Origin: an uncultured Bacilli bacterium
GTDB taxonomy: Bacteria > Bacillota_I > Bacilli_A > RF39 > UBA660
Direction of reading: 5' to 3'
Assembly: GCA_910587745.1 (NCBI GenBank)
Contig: CAJUNE010000014.1
Span: 1-32,225, forward strand
Length of the DNA: 32,225 nucleotides
Positions 8,160 through 17,200 of the stretch are shown piece after piece. The position numbers were made by a program, and so were the translations under genes. The notes under the pieces were generated by a model. The model saw only the letters and a program-made list of their open reading frames with translations. It searched no databases and was not told where the DNA came from. Position 1 is the stretch's first letter, and the number at the start of each line of letters is the position of its first letter.

Positions 8160-8161
8160 AT

Positions 8162-8186
8162 AGAGCCTCCTTGCCGGGTGGGCTCT
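8162..8186 (-). promoter_or_regulatory. hairpin sequestering the transposase ribosome-binding site
   Basis: On the minus strand, AGAGCC (8186-8181) pairs with GGCTCT (8167-8162), and the AAGGAGG of the transposase (8172-8166) lies in the 3' arm and loop side. Read-through transcripts from outside would fold here and hide the ribosome site, a known way for insertion sequences to limit transposase made from external promoters. Seen as sequence; function is inferred. Confidence 0.55.
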
Positions 8187-8201
8187 TTGTTATAACAAAA
8201 A

Positions 8202-8223
8202 AACCACACCTAGTGGTGCGGTT
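8202..8223 (-). terminator. terminator inside the right end of the IS
   Basis: AACCACACC (8202-8210) and GGTGCGGTT (8215-8223) pair at eight of nine positions around a 4-base loop. On the minus strand the stem is followed by seven T (A-run 8197-8203). It uses the right inverted repeat itself as one arm and would block transcription entering the transposase from the flanking gene. Confidence 0.65.
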
Positions 8224-8234
8224 GAAATTTCAAT
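8215..8234 (-). repeat. IS terminal inverted repeat, right
   Basis: Partner of the left repeat: 19 of 20 positions complementary. Confidence 0.85.
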
Positions 8235-8239
8235 TTAGG

Positions 8240-8267
8240 AAAGAGAATCTTTGAATTGATTCTCTTT
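8240..8267. terminator. terminator, copy 2 (right of IS), ending the phosphohexomutase gene
   Basis: Identical over 28 bases to 7193-7220 (arms AAAGAGAATC / GATTCTCTTT). Its last two bases are part of the minus-strand stop codon (8266-8268). Before the insertion, a single copy probably served both convergent genes. Confidence 0.85.
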
Positions 8268-9621
8268 ATTTGTTGTAAGTATTTATAATATTAGTAAAAA
8301 TAGTTTTTAAGTTTTCTAGTCCTTCAGGAGTAGTTGCTTCACAACGCATTGTGATATTTGGGCCAGTATTACTTGCTCTTACTAAAGCCCAACCTGTTTT
8401 AAAATTAACTTTAACTCCATCAATAGAATTTATAGGCCAATTTTGTGTTTCACAGAAATATTTTATTTTTTCGATAATATCAAATTTTGTTTCATCAGTA
8501 GTTGCAAATTTAATTTCAGGAGTACTATAATATTTTGGGATATCAGATAGTAATTCACTTAAAGGCTTGTTGGTTTTACTTAAAATCTCTAATAATCTTA
8601 AACCTGCATATATACCACTACCTACATCTGCAACTTTATCGCGGAAAAATAAATGTCCAGAATATTCGCCCCCAAATGGAAGATTGTCTTCTTTAGTTTT
8701 ACTTTGCGTATAGCTTGCTCCAGTTCGATACATAAATGGCGTTCCACCTAATCTTTTAATTTCATCTTCTAAAGCTTTAGAACATTTTACATCATAAAGA
8801 AAAGTTTTGTTTTTTACTTTAGATATAATGTCTCTTATGATTAAAATCATAAAATGATCAATAGGGACATAGTTTCCTTTTTCATCAATTATGCCAACTC
8901 GGTCGCCATCTCCATCAAAAGCGATACCACAATCAGCTTTGGTTTTTAAAACTTCTTGTTTTAAAGCTGTTAAATTTGTTTCAACATTAGGATCAGGATG
9001 ATGATTAGGAAAATGGCCATCGTTTTCCTCAAATAGCATATTAAATTCAACATTAACACGTTCAAATACTTTTCTTGCTACAATAGATGTTGTGCCATTA
9101 CCAATATCAATTACTACTTTTCTTTTACGTCTACCAAATTCTAAACCATAACGTAAAAACTCAACATATTTATCAGTAATATTGCCACTTGATACTTTAC
9201 CAATTCCTTGAAGAAATTTGCCTGCAAATGTATAGTTTTTAAAATCTTCTATTTGTTCACCTCTAGCATTAGCTAAATTATCGAAAGAAAATTTAAAGCC
9301 ATTATCATCTTTTGGATTGTGACTAGCTGTAACCATAATACCATATAAATTATGTAAATATCTTGCATAATAGTGCATAGGAGTAGTAGTTAATCCATAA
9401 TTGTAAACATTTAAACCACTGTCAGTGATACCTTTTATAAGATAGGCTGCGATAGCAGGGCTAGATAAACGATTATCATGTGAAACAATACATGTTTCTT
9501 GATTTAATTTTTCCTTTAAATAACTACCATAACTACGACCAATAGTGTAAGCAATATTTTCGTTAATTGTTTCAGGGTAAGTGCCTCTAATATCATATTC
9601 TCTAAAAATACTAGGATTCAT
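8266..9621 (-). CDS. phosphomannomutase/phosphoglucomutase (alpha-D-phosphohexomutase)
   Basis: 451 aa, full length for the PMM/PGM group, which interconverts hexose 6-phosphate and 1-phosphate to supply sugar nucleotides for wall polysaccharide and glycan synthesis. All four active-site loops are present: phosphoserine loop TASHNP with Ser100, Mg-binding DGDGDR at 235-240, sugar-recognition GGEYSGH at 316-322 and phosphate-binding RASNTGPNIT at 414-423. The N-terminus IFREYDIRG is typical of the ManB/AlgC type. Glucose versus mannose preference cannot be read from these motifs. AAAGAGG precedes the ATG by about eight bases. The gene stands alone between its own promoter and the terminator duplicated by the IS. 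Confidence 0.93.
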   Translation of the reverse strand: MNPSIFREYDIRGTYPETINENIAYTIGRSYGSYLKEKLNQETCIVSHDNRLSSPAIAAYLIKGITDSGLNVYNYGLTTTPMHYYARYLHNLYGIMVTASHNPKDDNGFKFSFDNLANARGEQIEDFKNYTFAGKFLQGIGKVSSGNITDKYVEFLRYGLEFGRRKRKVVIDIGNGTTSIVARKVFERVNVEFNMLFEENDGHFPNHHPDPNVETNLTALKQEVLKTKADCGIAFDGDGDRVGIIDEKGNYVPIDHFMILIIRDIISKVKNKTFLYDVKCSKALEDEIKRLGGTPFMYRTGASYTQSKTKEDNLPFGGEYSGHLFFRDKVADVGSGIYAGLRLLEILSKTNKPLSELLSDIPKYYSTPEIKFATTDETKFDIIEKIKYFCETQNWPINSIDGVKVNFKTGWALVRASNTGPNITMRCEATTPEGLENLKTIFTNIINTYNK

Positions 9622-9651
9622 TTTATAACCTCTTTCTATAATATATATAAT

Positions 9652-9681
9652 ATCATATTTTTTTTGATTTTTGTAGTGTAA
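9652..9681 (-). promoter_or_regulatory. candidate promoter for the phosphohexomutase gene
   Basis: On the minus strand, TTACAC (9681-9676), an 18-base spacer and TATGAT (9657-9652) lie about 30 bases before the start codon. AT-rich background lowers confidence. Confidence 0.4.
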
Positions 9682-9698
9682 GTTTTGTGTTTACGTTA

Positions 9699-9727
9699 TT
9701 GCGTAATTATTATATGTATGGTATAAT
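9699..9727 (+). promoter_or_regulatory. promoter for the coiled-coil protein operon
   Basis: TTGCGT (9699-9704), a 17-base spacer and TATAAT (9722-9727) with an extended-10 TG at 9719-9720. Among the best promoters in the window. Transcription would start near 9734. Confidence 0.7.
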
Positions 9728-9779
9728 TAAATAGATTTTGGGGTTTCCCTGTGTTTTTATTATGAAAGTGGGTATAAAA

Positions 9780-12700
9780 ATGAACGAAGTTCGTGAAAAA
9801 TTAGAGACTGATTTATTAGCTATTATTAAAGAGGGACAAAATTTAACTGAAGGCTTTGTAGAAGTAAAGCCAGGAGTTAAGATAAGAGCTGGGCGTGAAA
9901 GAGAATTTGAACGTTTATGTGATAATTATTATGAATTAGAATTTAATCAGGTTATAGAAAATGACACTGATACTATCACACCAGTTTATGAATCTTTAAC
10001 TAAGCTAGTAGAAATAGAAAATGAAGAGTTTTATATTTCTAAAGCTTCAGAATTTGTTTTAGAAACTAAAGATGAAATAGAAAGATTTAAAAATTTAGTT
10101 AGAAGTTATAATTCTGTTGATAATGCTTATAAATTGACAGTAAGAAATTTGAATGATTTGTATCTTAATAGAGAAAATAATAAAGAATGGCAAGACAAAG
10201 TAGATGAGCTTAATGCTGAAGTTAAACGTTTGTCAGAGAATAGTTCTATTATTACAGAACAAATAAATGCATCAAGAAAAAAAGTTAATGAAGCATTAAT
10301 AAAACATGCTGAAGAACAAATGGAGGCAATAAGACAAAGCTTTTTAAGAACATCTAAAGAAACTGATAAAACTCCTGCTTTGGATCATAATTATGTTTTA
10401 GCAAATGATGTTTTAGAATATAATAGTTTGTATCGTTTGGTTTTAATTTTAAAACATGCTAATAATGTCGAGGATTTTAGTAAGCTAGTGGTTCTTGATA
10501 ATATGATGATGGTTACTGAAGAACAAAAGGATATTTTGACTTCTACAATTTTACCAAATATTAAATTATATGGCTATATTAAAGCTCCTGAAAAGAAAGA
10601 AACTGATATTGCTAGGGAAACTAATAATGAATTTATAGCTAAAATTCAAGAATCTATGAAGATCTTAGAGGGACGTGGTAAAGCTAGAGGCGGAGCTAAA
10701 AAGACACAAAATGGTATTCAATTGTTATCTGAGTATAGAATTGAATATGATAAATTATTAGATATATTAAAAGTGTTAAATAAAGCAAATGCTAGTGATT
10801 TAAGTCTGTTAAATGTTTGGGATTCTGTTTATGTATTAAGTGAAGATAAAGATAAGATAATTGATTTATTAAGTAATTCAAAAATATTAAAAAATTTAAA
10901 TCCTGATAATGATAAAATAAAAGAAAATGAAAAATTGATAGAAGAATTATATGCTTATTTGGATGAAATGGCTAATAAAGTTTCTAGTTATACAGGTGTT
11001 GCAAATTTACCTATTAAATCTACAAACGCAGTAGGCGATAAAGCTTGGGCAGTAATAGAAAGTGATTTTGAAGAAGCTAATAGAATAGTCGAAATTATTA
11101 AATTATTACAGAATCAAAATATTAATTTAATTCCTGTTTGGGGTATTGCGAATGTTAGCAGCAATGATATTTCTAAATTTAAAAGACTTGCAAATGCTAC
11201 TAAACGTTTTGGCGATAAAGCTCCTAATATTTCAGAAAATTTATCTGAAATGGATAAGGTTCGTAATCAACTTAGAGATTTAATTATAAAAGCTAAAGGC
11301 GCAGATAAATCTATTTTGGCAACTAATGGTTTAGTTTTAGCAGCAGACTATGAATTATATAAGTTATTAGAAGAAAAGTTTAAATATTTAGATGCAGCTA
11401 AGGCAAGCGATAATTTAGTGAATATTGATGGAGTTTTAGTTGATGGTAAATATGTTTCTAAGTATCATGAAGCTAATGAAAAAATTGATAATTTATTAAA
11501 AGTAGTTGAAACTACAAAGGTTACTCCAACAGTAGTTCCTGTTGAACCTTCGGCTGAGACTGTTAATAATCCGGCGATTCCTGAACCTAGTATTTCTGAA
11601 GGTAATAATTTAGCTTTGGATTCTAGTGATAAGATTGATTTTAGTTTGAATGATAAAAAAATAGCTGAATTAAAAGGAAAATTAAATGCACTTAGTGCAA
11701 AATCTAGTCATAATGAATTAGAAAGAAAAATGTTTGACTTATTAAGCGAACAAATTGAAATTTTAGAAAATGCTAAAAAAAGTCAAAGTATTATTGATGT
11801 AAATGGTTTCAAATTTGCTACAGAAGCCGAGAAAGAGAAATATTTAGATCTTGTACTTGATTTAGATGAAATAGAAAAGAGTTTAAATCAAACTCAAAAA
11901 ATAGCATCTCCAGGTAAATCGTTAGTACCTCATGATTTTTATGAAAAATATTTTGGCATAAATGATATAAAGATAGCTGAACTAAAAAAAGAAATGGCTA
12001 GTCTTGAGTCTAGAATTGATGCAGATGAGTTGGCAAAGAAAATATATGAATATTTAGCTAAACAAGTTGAAGTCTTAGAAAAAGCTAAAACAAGTGAATC
12101 TGTTATAGAAATGTTAGGATTGAGATTTGCTAATGAAGAGGATAAACTAGAATATTTGAGTGCTCAAGCGAATTTAGATGAAATATTAACTGAATTGAAA
12201 AAGACTGATCCTAAAGAGGAAAACAAGAAAAAAGGTAAACTTAGAAAGAAAGTAACTGCTATAAGGGATTTCTTAGGAGAAAAGTTTAAACATAAAAGTG
12301 ATAAAAAGTTTAAGTTAGGAGATTTCTTTGTTAAGCATAAAGATATTATAAGGATATTAATTGGTATAGGTCTTGGTATTACAGCAGTAACCTTATTTTT
12401 ACCTCAACTTGTTCCAACAATTATTTTCTCTAATAGTTGTTTAGCTACAGCGGCTCCTTGGGCAAGCGGAATTCTTAATGGTGTTAGTTCTCTTATAGCA
12501 CCGCTTGCAGGAATATCTTTTGTACCTGGTGTTGGAGCTATTAATTTGGGAGTTAGTGCTAATTTAGCAGGTCCTGCTTTAGTAAATGCTCTAGCTAAAG
12601 TTGGTATTGTTGGTATAGGTATTCCAATGACATATAAAAGTTTAGAAAATTATTTGAATAAAGACTTATCAGAGTTGGAAAAGAAGACTATAATTCAAAG

Positions 12701-13769
12701 ATTGATGAACTTAGTAGAAGACTTTAAAAAACAATGGTTGAATGCTATGATAGGACTTAACTTTAAGATTGAAAATATGTATGAAAAAGCTGCTGAGAAA
12801 AAGAATGAATTATTAGATAGAATGCATAGTGGAAAAAATGTAGAAGATAATGAAGTACAAGAAGAAATAACTGAGAATGTTTCTCAAATGCTTGATGTAC
12901 AACAAGTTGCTCCTACTGTAGATGCTGAAGCTTCAAAAAAAGAAATGACAATTGAAGAGAAAATAGCTTTAGGCGAGAAAATAAAACAAGCAAGTAATGC
13001 GGCTAGAGAAAAAGCTAGATTAGATCAAGCAAAGAAATTAGCAGATGAGGAAGGAATCAGTCTTGAAGATGCTTTAAAACAAGTTGATAAAAGATACGAG
13101 GAGTCAATTAGATTCTCTAGTTCGAGTCAAGCTCCAACTGTTTCTGAAAAACTAGGTTTTGAGAAATCTACTAGTCCAGAAGATTTAGTAGATCCAGATT
13201 TACCAAGTTTAGAAGAAGTAGAAGAGGCTCGAAAATTACAAGCTGAAGAGGCAGAGGCTGAAAGACTAGAAAAATTGAGTGCAACTGATGGAGATAAGCC
13301 AGTTGTAACAATACCAAGTGATGAAGAAATTATGAATCAACTTGGAAGTCAAACTGTTAGTGATGGAAAGAAATTGACACCAGATGAGATACAAACTATG
13401 TTAAATGGTTCTCCATCAGTTCAAAAGGATACTGATCCAGAATTATTGGATGTTCAGTCTAGTGAAGCTTCAACTGTTAAGACTCCAAGAGTTGAGAACT
13501 TGTTAAATTCTACTGATGCTCCAGATACTTCTAAGACAGCTCAAGTTATTGATAGAATCATAAATCCTGATAAAGTGGATCAGGAGTCTGGATTATCTTA
13601 TTTTGAACAGAGTGAATTAGAAGCTTTAGAGGTGGAAATAAAAAGATTACAAGCGATTTTAGTTGCTACTGAAGAAGAAAGATTTATTAAACCTTATCAA
13701 GAACGTATTAATCAAATGAATGCTAGACGTGATGAATTATTAGAAAAGAAGAATAAAGGAAGAGGTTAA
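9780..13769 (+). CDS. large coiled-coil repeat protein with one hydrophobic region, unknown function
   Basis: About 1329 aa from the ATG at 9780; an ATG at 9762 is the main alternative, while the frame's first start-like codon (TTG, 9738) lies at the predicted transcription start and is unlikely. I recognise no family. Visible (numbering from 9738): long charged helical stretches; three related units of about 65 residues starting near 218, 330 and 434 (pattern ...Y..L..ILK.LN...NV.DL..L.VWD...V...D...); two related units near 640 and 738 sharing KIAELK..M..L......EL..K...LL..Q.E.LE.AK.S.S.I...G..FA.E..K..YL; a basic segment (about 815-860); a hydrophobic Gly/Ala-rich region (about 869-960) with two or three membrane-spanning stretches; and an acidic, low-complexity C-terminal third. 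It may tether a cytoplasmic coiled coil to the membrane. The DUF1292 gene follows two bases after the stop. Confidence 0.75.
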   Translation: MNEVREKLETDLLAIIKEGQNLTEGFVEVKPGVKIRAGREREFERLCDNYYELEFNQVIENDTDTITPVYESLTKLVEIENEEFYISKASEFVLETKDEIERFKNLVRSYNSVDNAYKLTVRNLNDLYLNRENNKEWQDKVDELNAEVKRLSENSSIITEQINASRKKVNEALIKHAEEQMEAIRQSFLRTSKETDKTPALDHNYVLANDVLEYNSLYRLVLILKHANNVEDFSKLVVLDNMMMVTEEQKDILTSTILPNIKLYGYIKAPEKKETDIARETNNEFIAKIQESMKILEGRGKARGGAKKTQNGIQLLSEYRIEYDKLLDILKVLNKANASDLSLLNVWDSVYVLSEDKDKIIDLLSNSKILKNLNPDNDKIKENEKLIEELYAYLDEMANKVSSYTGVANLPIKSTNAVGDKAWAVIESDFEEANRIVEIIKLLQNQNINLIPVWGIANVSSNDISKFKRLANATKRFGDKAPNISENLSEMDKVRNQLRDLIIKAKGADKSILATNGLVLAADYELYKLLEEKFKYLDAAKASDNLVNIDGVLVDGKYVSKYHEANEKIDNLLKVVETTKVTPTVVPVEPSAETVNNPAIPEPSISEGNNLALDSSDKIDFSLNDKKIAELKGKLNALSAKSSHNELERKMFDLLSEQIEILENAKKSQSIIDVNGFKFATEAEKEKYLDLVLDLDEIEKSLNQTQKIASPGKSLVPHDFYEKYFGINDIKIAELKKEMASLESRIDADELAKKIYEYLAKQVEVLEKAKTSESVIEMLGLRFANEEDKLEYLSAQANLDEILTELKKTDPKEENKKKGKLRKKVTAIRDFLGEKFKHKSDKKFKLGDFFVKHKDIIRILIGIGLGITAVTLFLPQLVPTIIFSNSCLATAAPWASGILNGVSSLIAPLAGISFVPGVGAINLGVSANLAGPALVNALAKVGIVGIGIPMTYKSLENYLNKDLSELEKKTIIQRLMNLVEDFKKQWLNAMIGLNFKIENMYEKAAEKKNELLDRMHSGKNVEDNEVQEEITENVSQMLDVQQVAPTVDAEASKKEMTIEEKIALGEKIKQASNAAREKARLDQAKKLADEEGISLEDALKQVDKRYEESIRFSSSSQAPTVSEKLGFEKSTSPEDLVDPDLPSLEEVEEARKLQAEEAEAERLEKLSATDGDKPVVTIPSDEEIMNQLGSQTVSDGKKLTPDEIQTMLNGSPSVQKDTDPELLDVQSSEASTVKTPRVENLLNSTDAPDTSKTAQVIDRIINPDKVDQESGLSYFEQSELEALEVEIKRLQAILVATEEERFIKPYQERINQMNARRDELLEKKNKGRG

Positions 13770-13771
13770 TA

Positions 13772-14041
13772 ATGGAGATTGGAAAAGTTATTACTTTAGA
13801 TGATAATAAAGATTATTTATTATTAGAAAAAGTAGAATTAAATCATAAAGAATATTTATATGCAGTGGAAGTAGGAAAAGATGATATGCCTACTTCTAAC
13901 TATCATTTTCTAGAATTATTTCATGAATCTGATGGAGATTATACAGAAGAAGTTGAAGATAAGAATATAATAGAAGCTATTACTAGCATAGTTACAATTA
14001 AATACTTAAATGATAATATAAACGATGAACAAGCTGCTTAA
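13772..14041 (+). CDS. DUF1292 family protein
   Basis: 89 aa, acidic. The pattern ITLDDNKDYLLLEKVE...KEYLYAVEV...FLELFHESDGDYTEEVED matches DUF1292 proteins of Firmicutes, which are small, conserved and of unknown function. A ribosome site (GGAAGAGG) lies inside the end of the upstream coiled-coil gene and the gap is two bases, so the two are translated together. The promoter for the downstream T-box transcript appears to sit inside its last codons. Confidence 0.75.
   Translation: MEIGKVITLDDNKDYLLLEKVELNHKEYLYAVEVGKDDMPTSNYHFLELFHESDGDYTEEVEDKNIIEAITSIVTIKYLNDNINDEQAA
13992..14019 (+). promoter_or_regulatory. candidate promoter for the T-box/ileS transcript
   Basis: TTACAA (13992-13997), a 16-base spacer and TAATAT (14014-14019) with an extended-10 TG at 14011-14012. 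It lies within the DUF1292 coding end; transcription would start about 14026, right before the T-box stem I. Confidence 0.5.
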
Positions 14042-14232
14042 AATATAAATTATTTAGAGAGTTAACGTTTGGTGAAAGTTAATTAATTTAGTTTTAAGAG
14101 ATCACTTGGGAGTTTAATATTTGAACTTTCATTTTAGAAACTTAAAATATTACGAATAACTCACGTTAAGAGTCAAAGTTAAAAATTAAGGTGGTACCGC
14201 GATTTATTCGCCCTTTGGTATACACCTTTTTT
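14042..14232 (+). promoter_or_regulatory. T-box leader (tRNA-Ile sensing) upstream of ileS
   Basis: The T-box sequence AAGGTGGTACCGCG is at 14188-14201. The stem I region holds an AGAGA box and GGTGAAAG typical of the leader, and the specifier-loop context AAGAG-ATC-A gives ATC (14101-14103), an isoleucine codon, agreeing with the gene downstream. The terminator form pairs the T-box side (AAGGTG...GGTACC) with GGTATACACCTT (14217-14228), followed by six T. Uncharged tRNA-Ile would bind the specifier and the TGGT bulge, stabilise the antiterminator and switch ileS on. Confidence 0.93.
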
Positions 14233-14254
14233 ATATTTTTAGGAGGGAAATATT

Positions 14255-17200
14255 ATGAAGAATTTTAAAGAATTAGATAAAAGAAATTATCCAGAGGTTG
14301 AACAAGATATATTAGATTCTTGGGGTGGTATTAATGAGATAAACAAGCGTCAAATAGAAAAGCATAAAGATGATGATTATTTTGTATTTTATGATGGTCC
14401 AGCATTTGCTAATGGATTTCCAGGTCTTCATCATATGGTGGCAAAAAACCTTAAAGATGCAATTTGTAAATATCATGCTATGAAAGGTAAAAAAGTAATT
14501 CGTAAAGTAGGTTGGGATACACATGGTCTTCCTATTGAAAATCATGTGGAGAAAAAACTTGGAATTTCTAGTAAAAAAGAAATTGAAGAATTAGGTATTG
14601 AAAAGTTTAATGATGAGTGTCGTAAAAGTGTTAGAGAAAATGAAGATGCTTTTGTTAATCTTACAAGTAAAATGGGACAATTTATTGATACTGAAAATCC
14701 ATATTTAACTTTTAAAAATGATTATATTGAGACTGAATGGTGGATTTTAAAGAAATTTTATGAAGAAAATTTATTTTATGAAGGAACAAGAGTAGTACCT
14801 TATTGTCCGCATTGTGGTACTGGTCTTGCAACACATGAAGTGGCACAAGATTATCAAAGTGATACTGCTTTAACTTGTTACGTACCTTTTAAGAAAAAGG
14901 GAGAAGATGTTTATTTTCTTGCTTGGACAACTACCCCTTGGACTTTACTTGCTAATGTAGCTTTATGTGTTAATCCGGATGTTACTTATGCATTAGTTGA
15001 ATCTAAAGGTACAAAATTTATTTTAGCAGAAGCTCTTGTAAAGGCTGTTTTAGGAGAAGAAAGTGAAATATTAGAAACATTTAAAGGTAAAACTTTAGAA
15101 AATACAGAATATGAACAATTAATTCCTAGTCTTAATGTAGAGGGGAAAGCTTTTATTGTAACTTGTGCTGAATATGTTACAACTGAAGACGGTACTGGTG
15201 TAGTACATATCGCGCCAGCTTTTGGTGCTGATGATGCCGAAGTATGTAAAGAATATGGTATTACAGAAGTTAATCCAGTTGGTAAAGATGGATGTTATAC
15301 AGAGGGTTTATGGAAAGGTAAATTTGTTCATGATGTTAATGAAGAAGTTGTAGAATATTTAAAAGAAAATGGCAAATTATTTAGAAAACAAAAAATGATT
15401 CATGAGTATCCGCATTGTTGGAGATGTCATACACCTTTAATATATTACTCTATGCCTAGTTATTATGTAGCAGTTAGTAAATTTAAAGATAAAATGGTGG
15501 AAGCTAATAAAAAAGTTAATTGGTATCCAGCTTATGTTGGCGAAAAAAGATTTGCTAATTGGATAGCTAATGCTAAAGATTGGAATGTATCTAGAAGTCG
15601 TTATTGGGGTAGTCCGATACCTTTTTGGAAATGTGATTGTGGATATAATCATATGGTAGGAAGTGTTGCTGAATTAAAAGAAATGGCAACAACAAATTTA
15701 GATGAAAATCTAGATTTACATAGACCTTATATAGATGATGTAAAACTTAAATGCCCTAAATGTGGTAAAGAGATGACTCGTATTAAAGATGTTTTAGATT
15801 GTTGGTTTGATAGTGGTTCGATGCCTTTTGCACAATATCATTATCCATTTGAAAATAATGAACTATGGGAAACACAATTTCCAGCAGACTTTATTTGTGA
15901 AGGAATAGACCAAACTAGAGGGTGGTTCTATACATTAATGGTTATTTCAACTTTTGTTAAAGGTTGTAGTCCATTTAAAAATGTTTTAGTAAATGATTTA
16001 TTATTAGACGCTGAAGGCAAAAAAATGAGTAAGAGTCGTGGTAATATAGTAGAACCATTTACAACAATAAAAGAATATGGCGCAGATACTGTACGTTTTT
16101 ATCTTCCTTATGTTTCACCAGTTTGGACACCTTTAAAATTTGATATGGATGGTTTAAAAGAAGTTTATTCTAAATTCTTTAATCCTCTTCGTAATGCTTA
16201 TAGTTTCTTTGTGTTATATGCTAATGTTGATAATATTGATACAGATTTATGTAATGTAAGTGTAGAAAACAGAGAAGAAATAGATAAATGGTTAATTTCT
16301 AAATATAATACTTTAGTTAAAGATGTTAATGAAGCATTTTTAGAATATGATTTGAATAAAGTAGTGAGATTCTTAACTAGTTTTGTATCTGATGATTTAT
16401 CTAATTGGTATATAAGACGTAATAGAAATAGATTCTGGGGTAGTGAACTTGATAATTCTAAAAAAAGTGTTTATATAACTACTTATGAAGTTTTAGTTGG
16501 TCTTGCTAAATTATGTGCACCTATAACACCATTTTTAAGTGAAGAGATATATCGTAATTTAACAGGAGGAGAATCTGTTCATTTAGAAGTTTATCCAGAA
16601 GTTGATTTAGCTTTCATTGATAAAAAATTAGAAGAAAAAATGGATTTAGTTCGTTCTCTTATAAGTATTGGGCGTATGGTGCGTGAAGAACAAAAAATAA
16701 AGGTTCGTCAACCTCTAAGTGAAGCTTTAATTGATGGATCTAATAAAGAAATATTAGAAGATTTAGTACCTCTTATTAAAGAAGAATTAAATGTTAAAGA
16801 AGTAACATTTACAAATGATTTAAGTTTATATATGAATTATACTTTAAAACCTAACTTTAAAGTTGTAGGCAAAATAATGGGGCCTAATATTAAAGAATTC
16901 CAAATGAAACTTGAAACTTTAGGTAGTGAAGATATTGATTCTTTAGTAAATAATAAGACTATAACAATGAATATTGGTGGTAATGATATTACAATTAATG
17001 CTGAAATGGTTGAAATTAGAATCTTAGAAAAAGAAGGATTTAATGTAGGTCGTGAAAATAATTTATTTATTATTCTAAATACAGAACTTACTCATGAGCT
17101 TATACTTGAAGGCTTAGCTCGTGAATTTGTGTCTAAAGTTCAAAATATTCGTAAGTCTGAAGATTATAATGTTGCGGATAGAATTGAAGTTACTTATAAT

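Larger units (their letters stand above)
7221..8239 (-). mobile_element. IS30-family insertion sequence, complete, flanked by a 28-bp terminator duplication
   Basis: About 1.02 kb: one intact transposase between terminal inverted repeats. The core inverted repeat AATTTCAACCGCACC is perfect (7230-7244 versus 8215-8229); it extends to 20 bp with one mismatch and 24 bp with three (7221-7244 versus 8215-8238). Directly outside lies the same 28-bp hairpin on both sides, exact over all 28 positions and ending at the element's edges. This reads as a long target-site duplication of an inverted repeat. That behaviour has been described for the IS30-type element IS1630 of Mycoplasma fermentans (recalled, not checked). 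Exact ends are uncertain by one or two bases. Confidence 0.85.

Noticed and set aside
7187..8268. Composite transposon bounded by the 28-bp repeat
   Set aside because: The repeats are terminator hairpins with a single IS between them and no cargo; target duplication explains them.
14312..14545. Minus-strand frames within ileS (also 15437-15652)
   Set aside because: Shadows of a highly conserved gene; no start signals.
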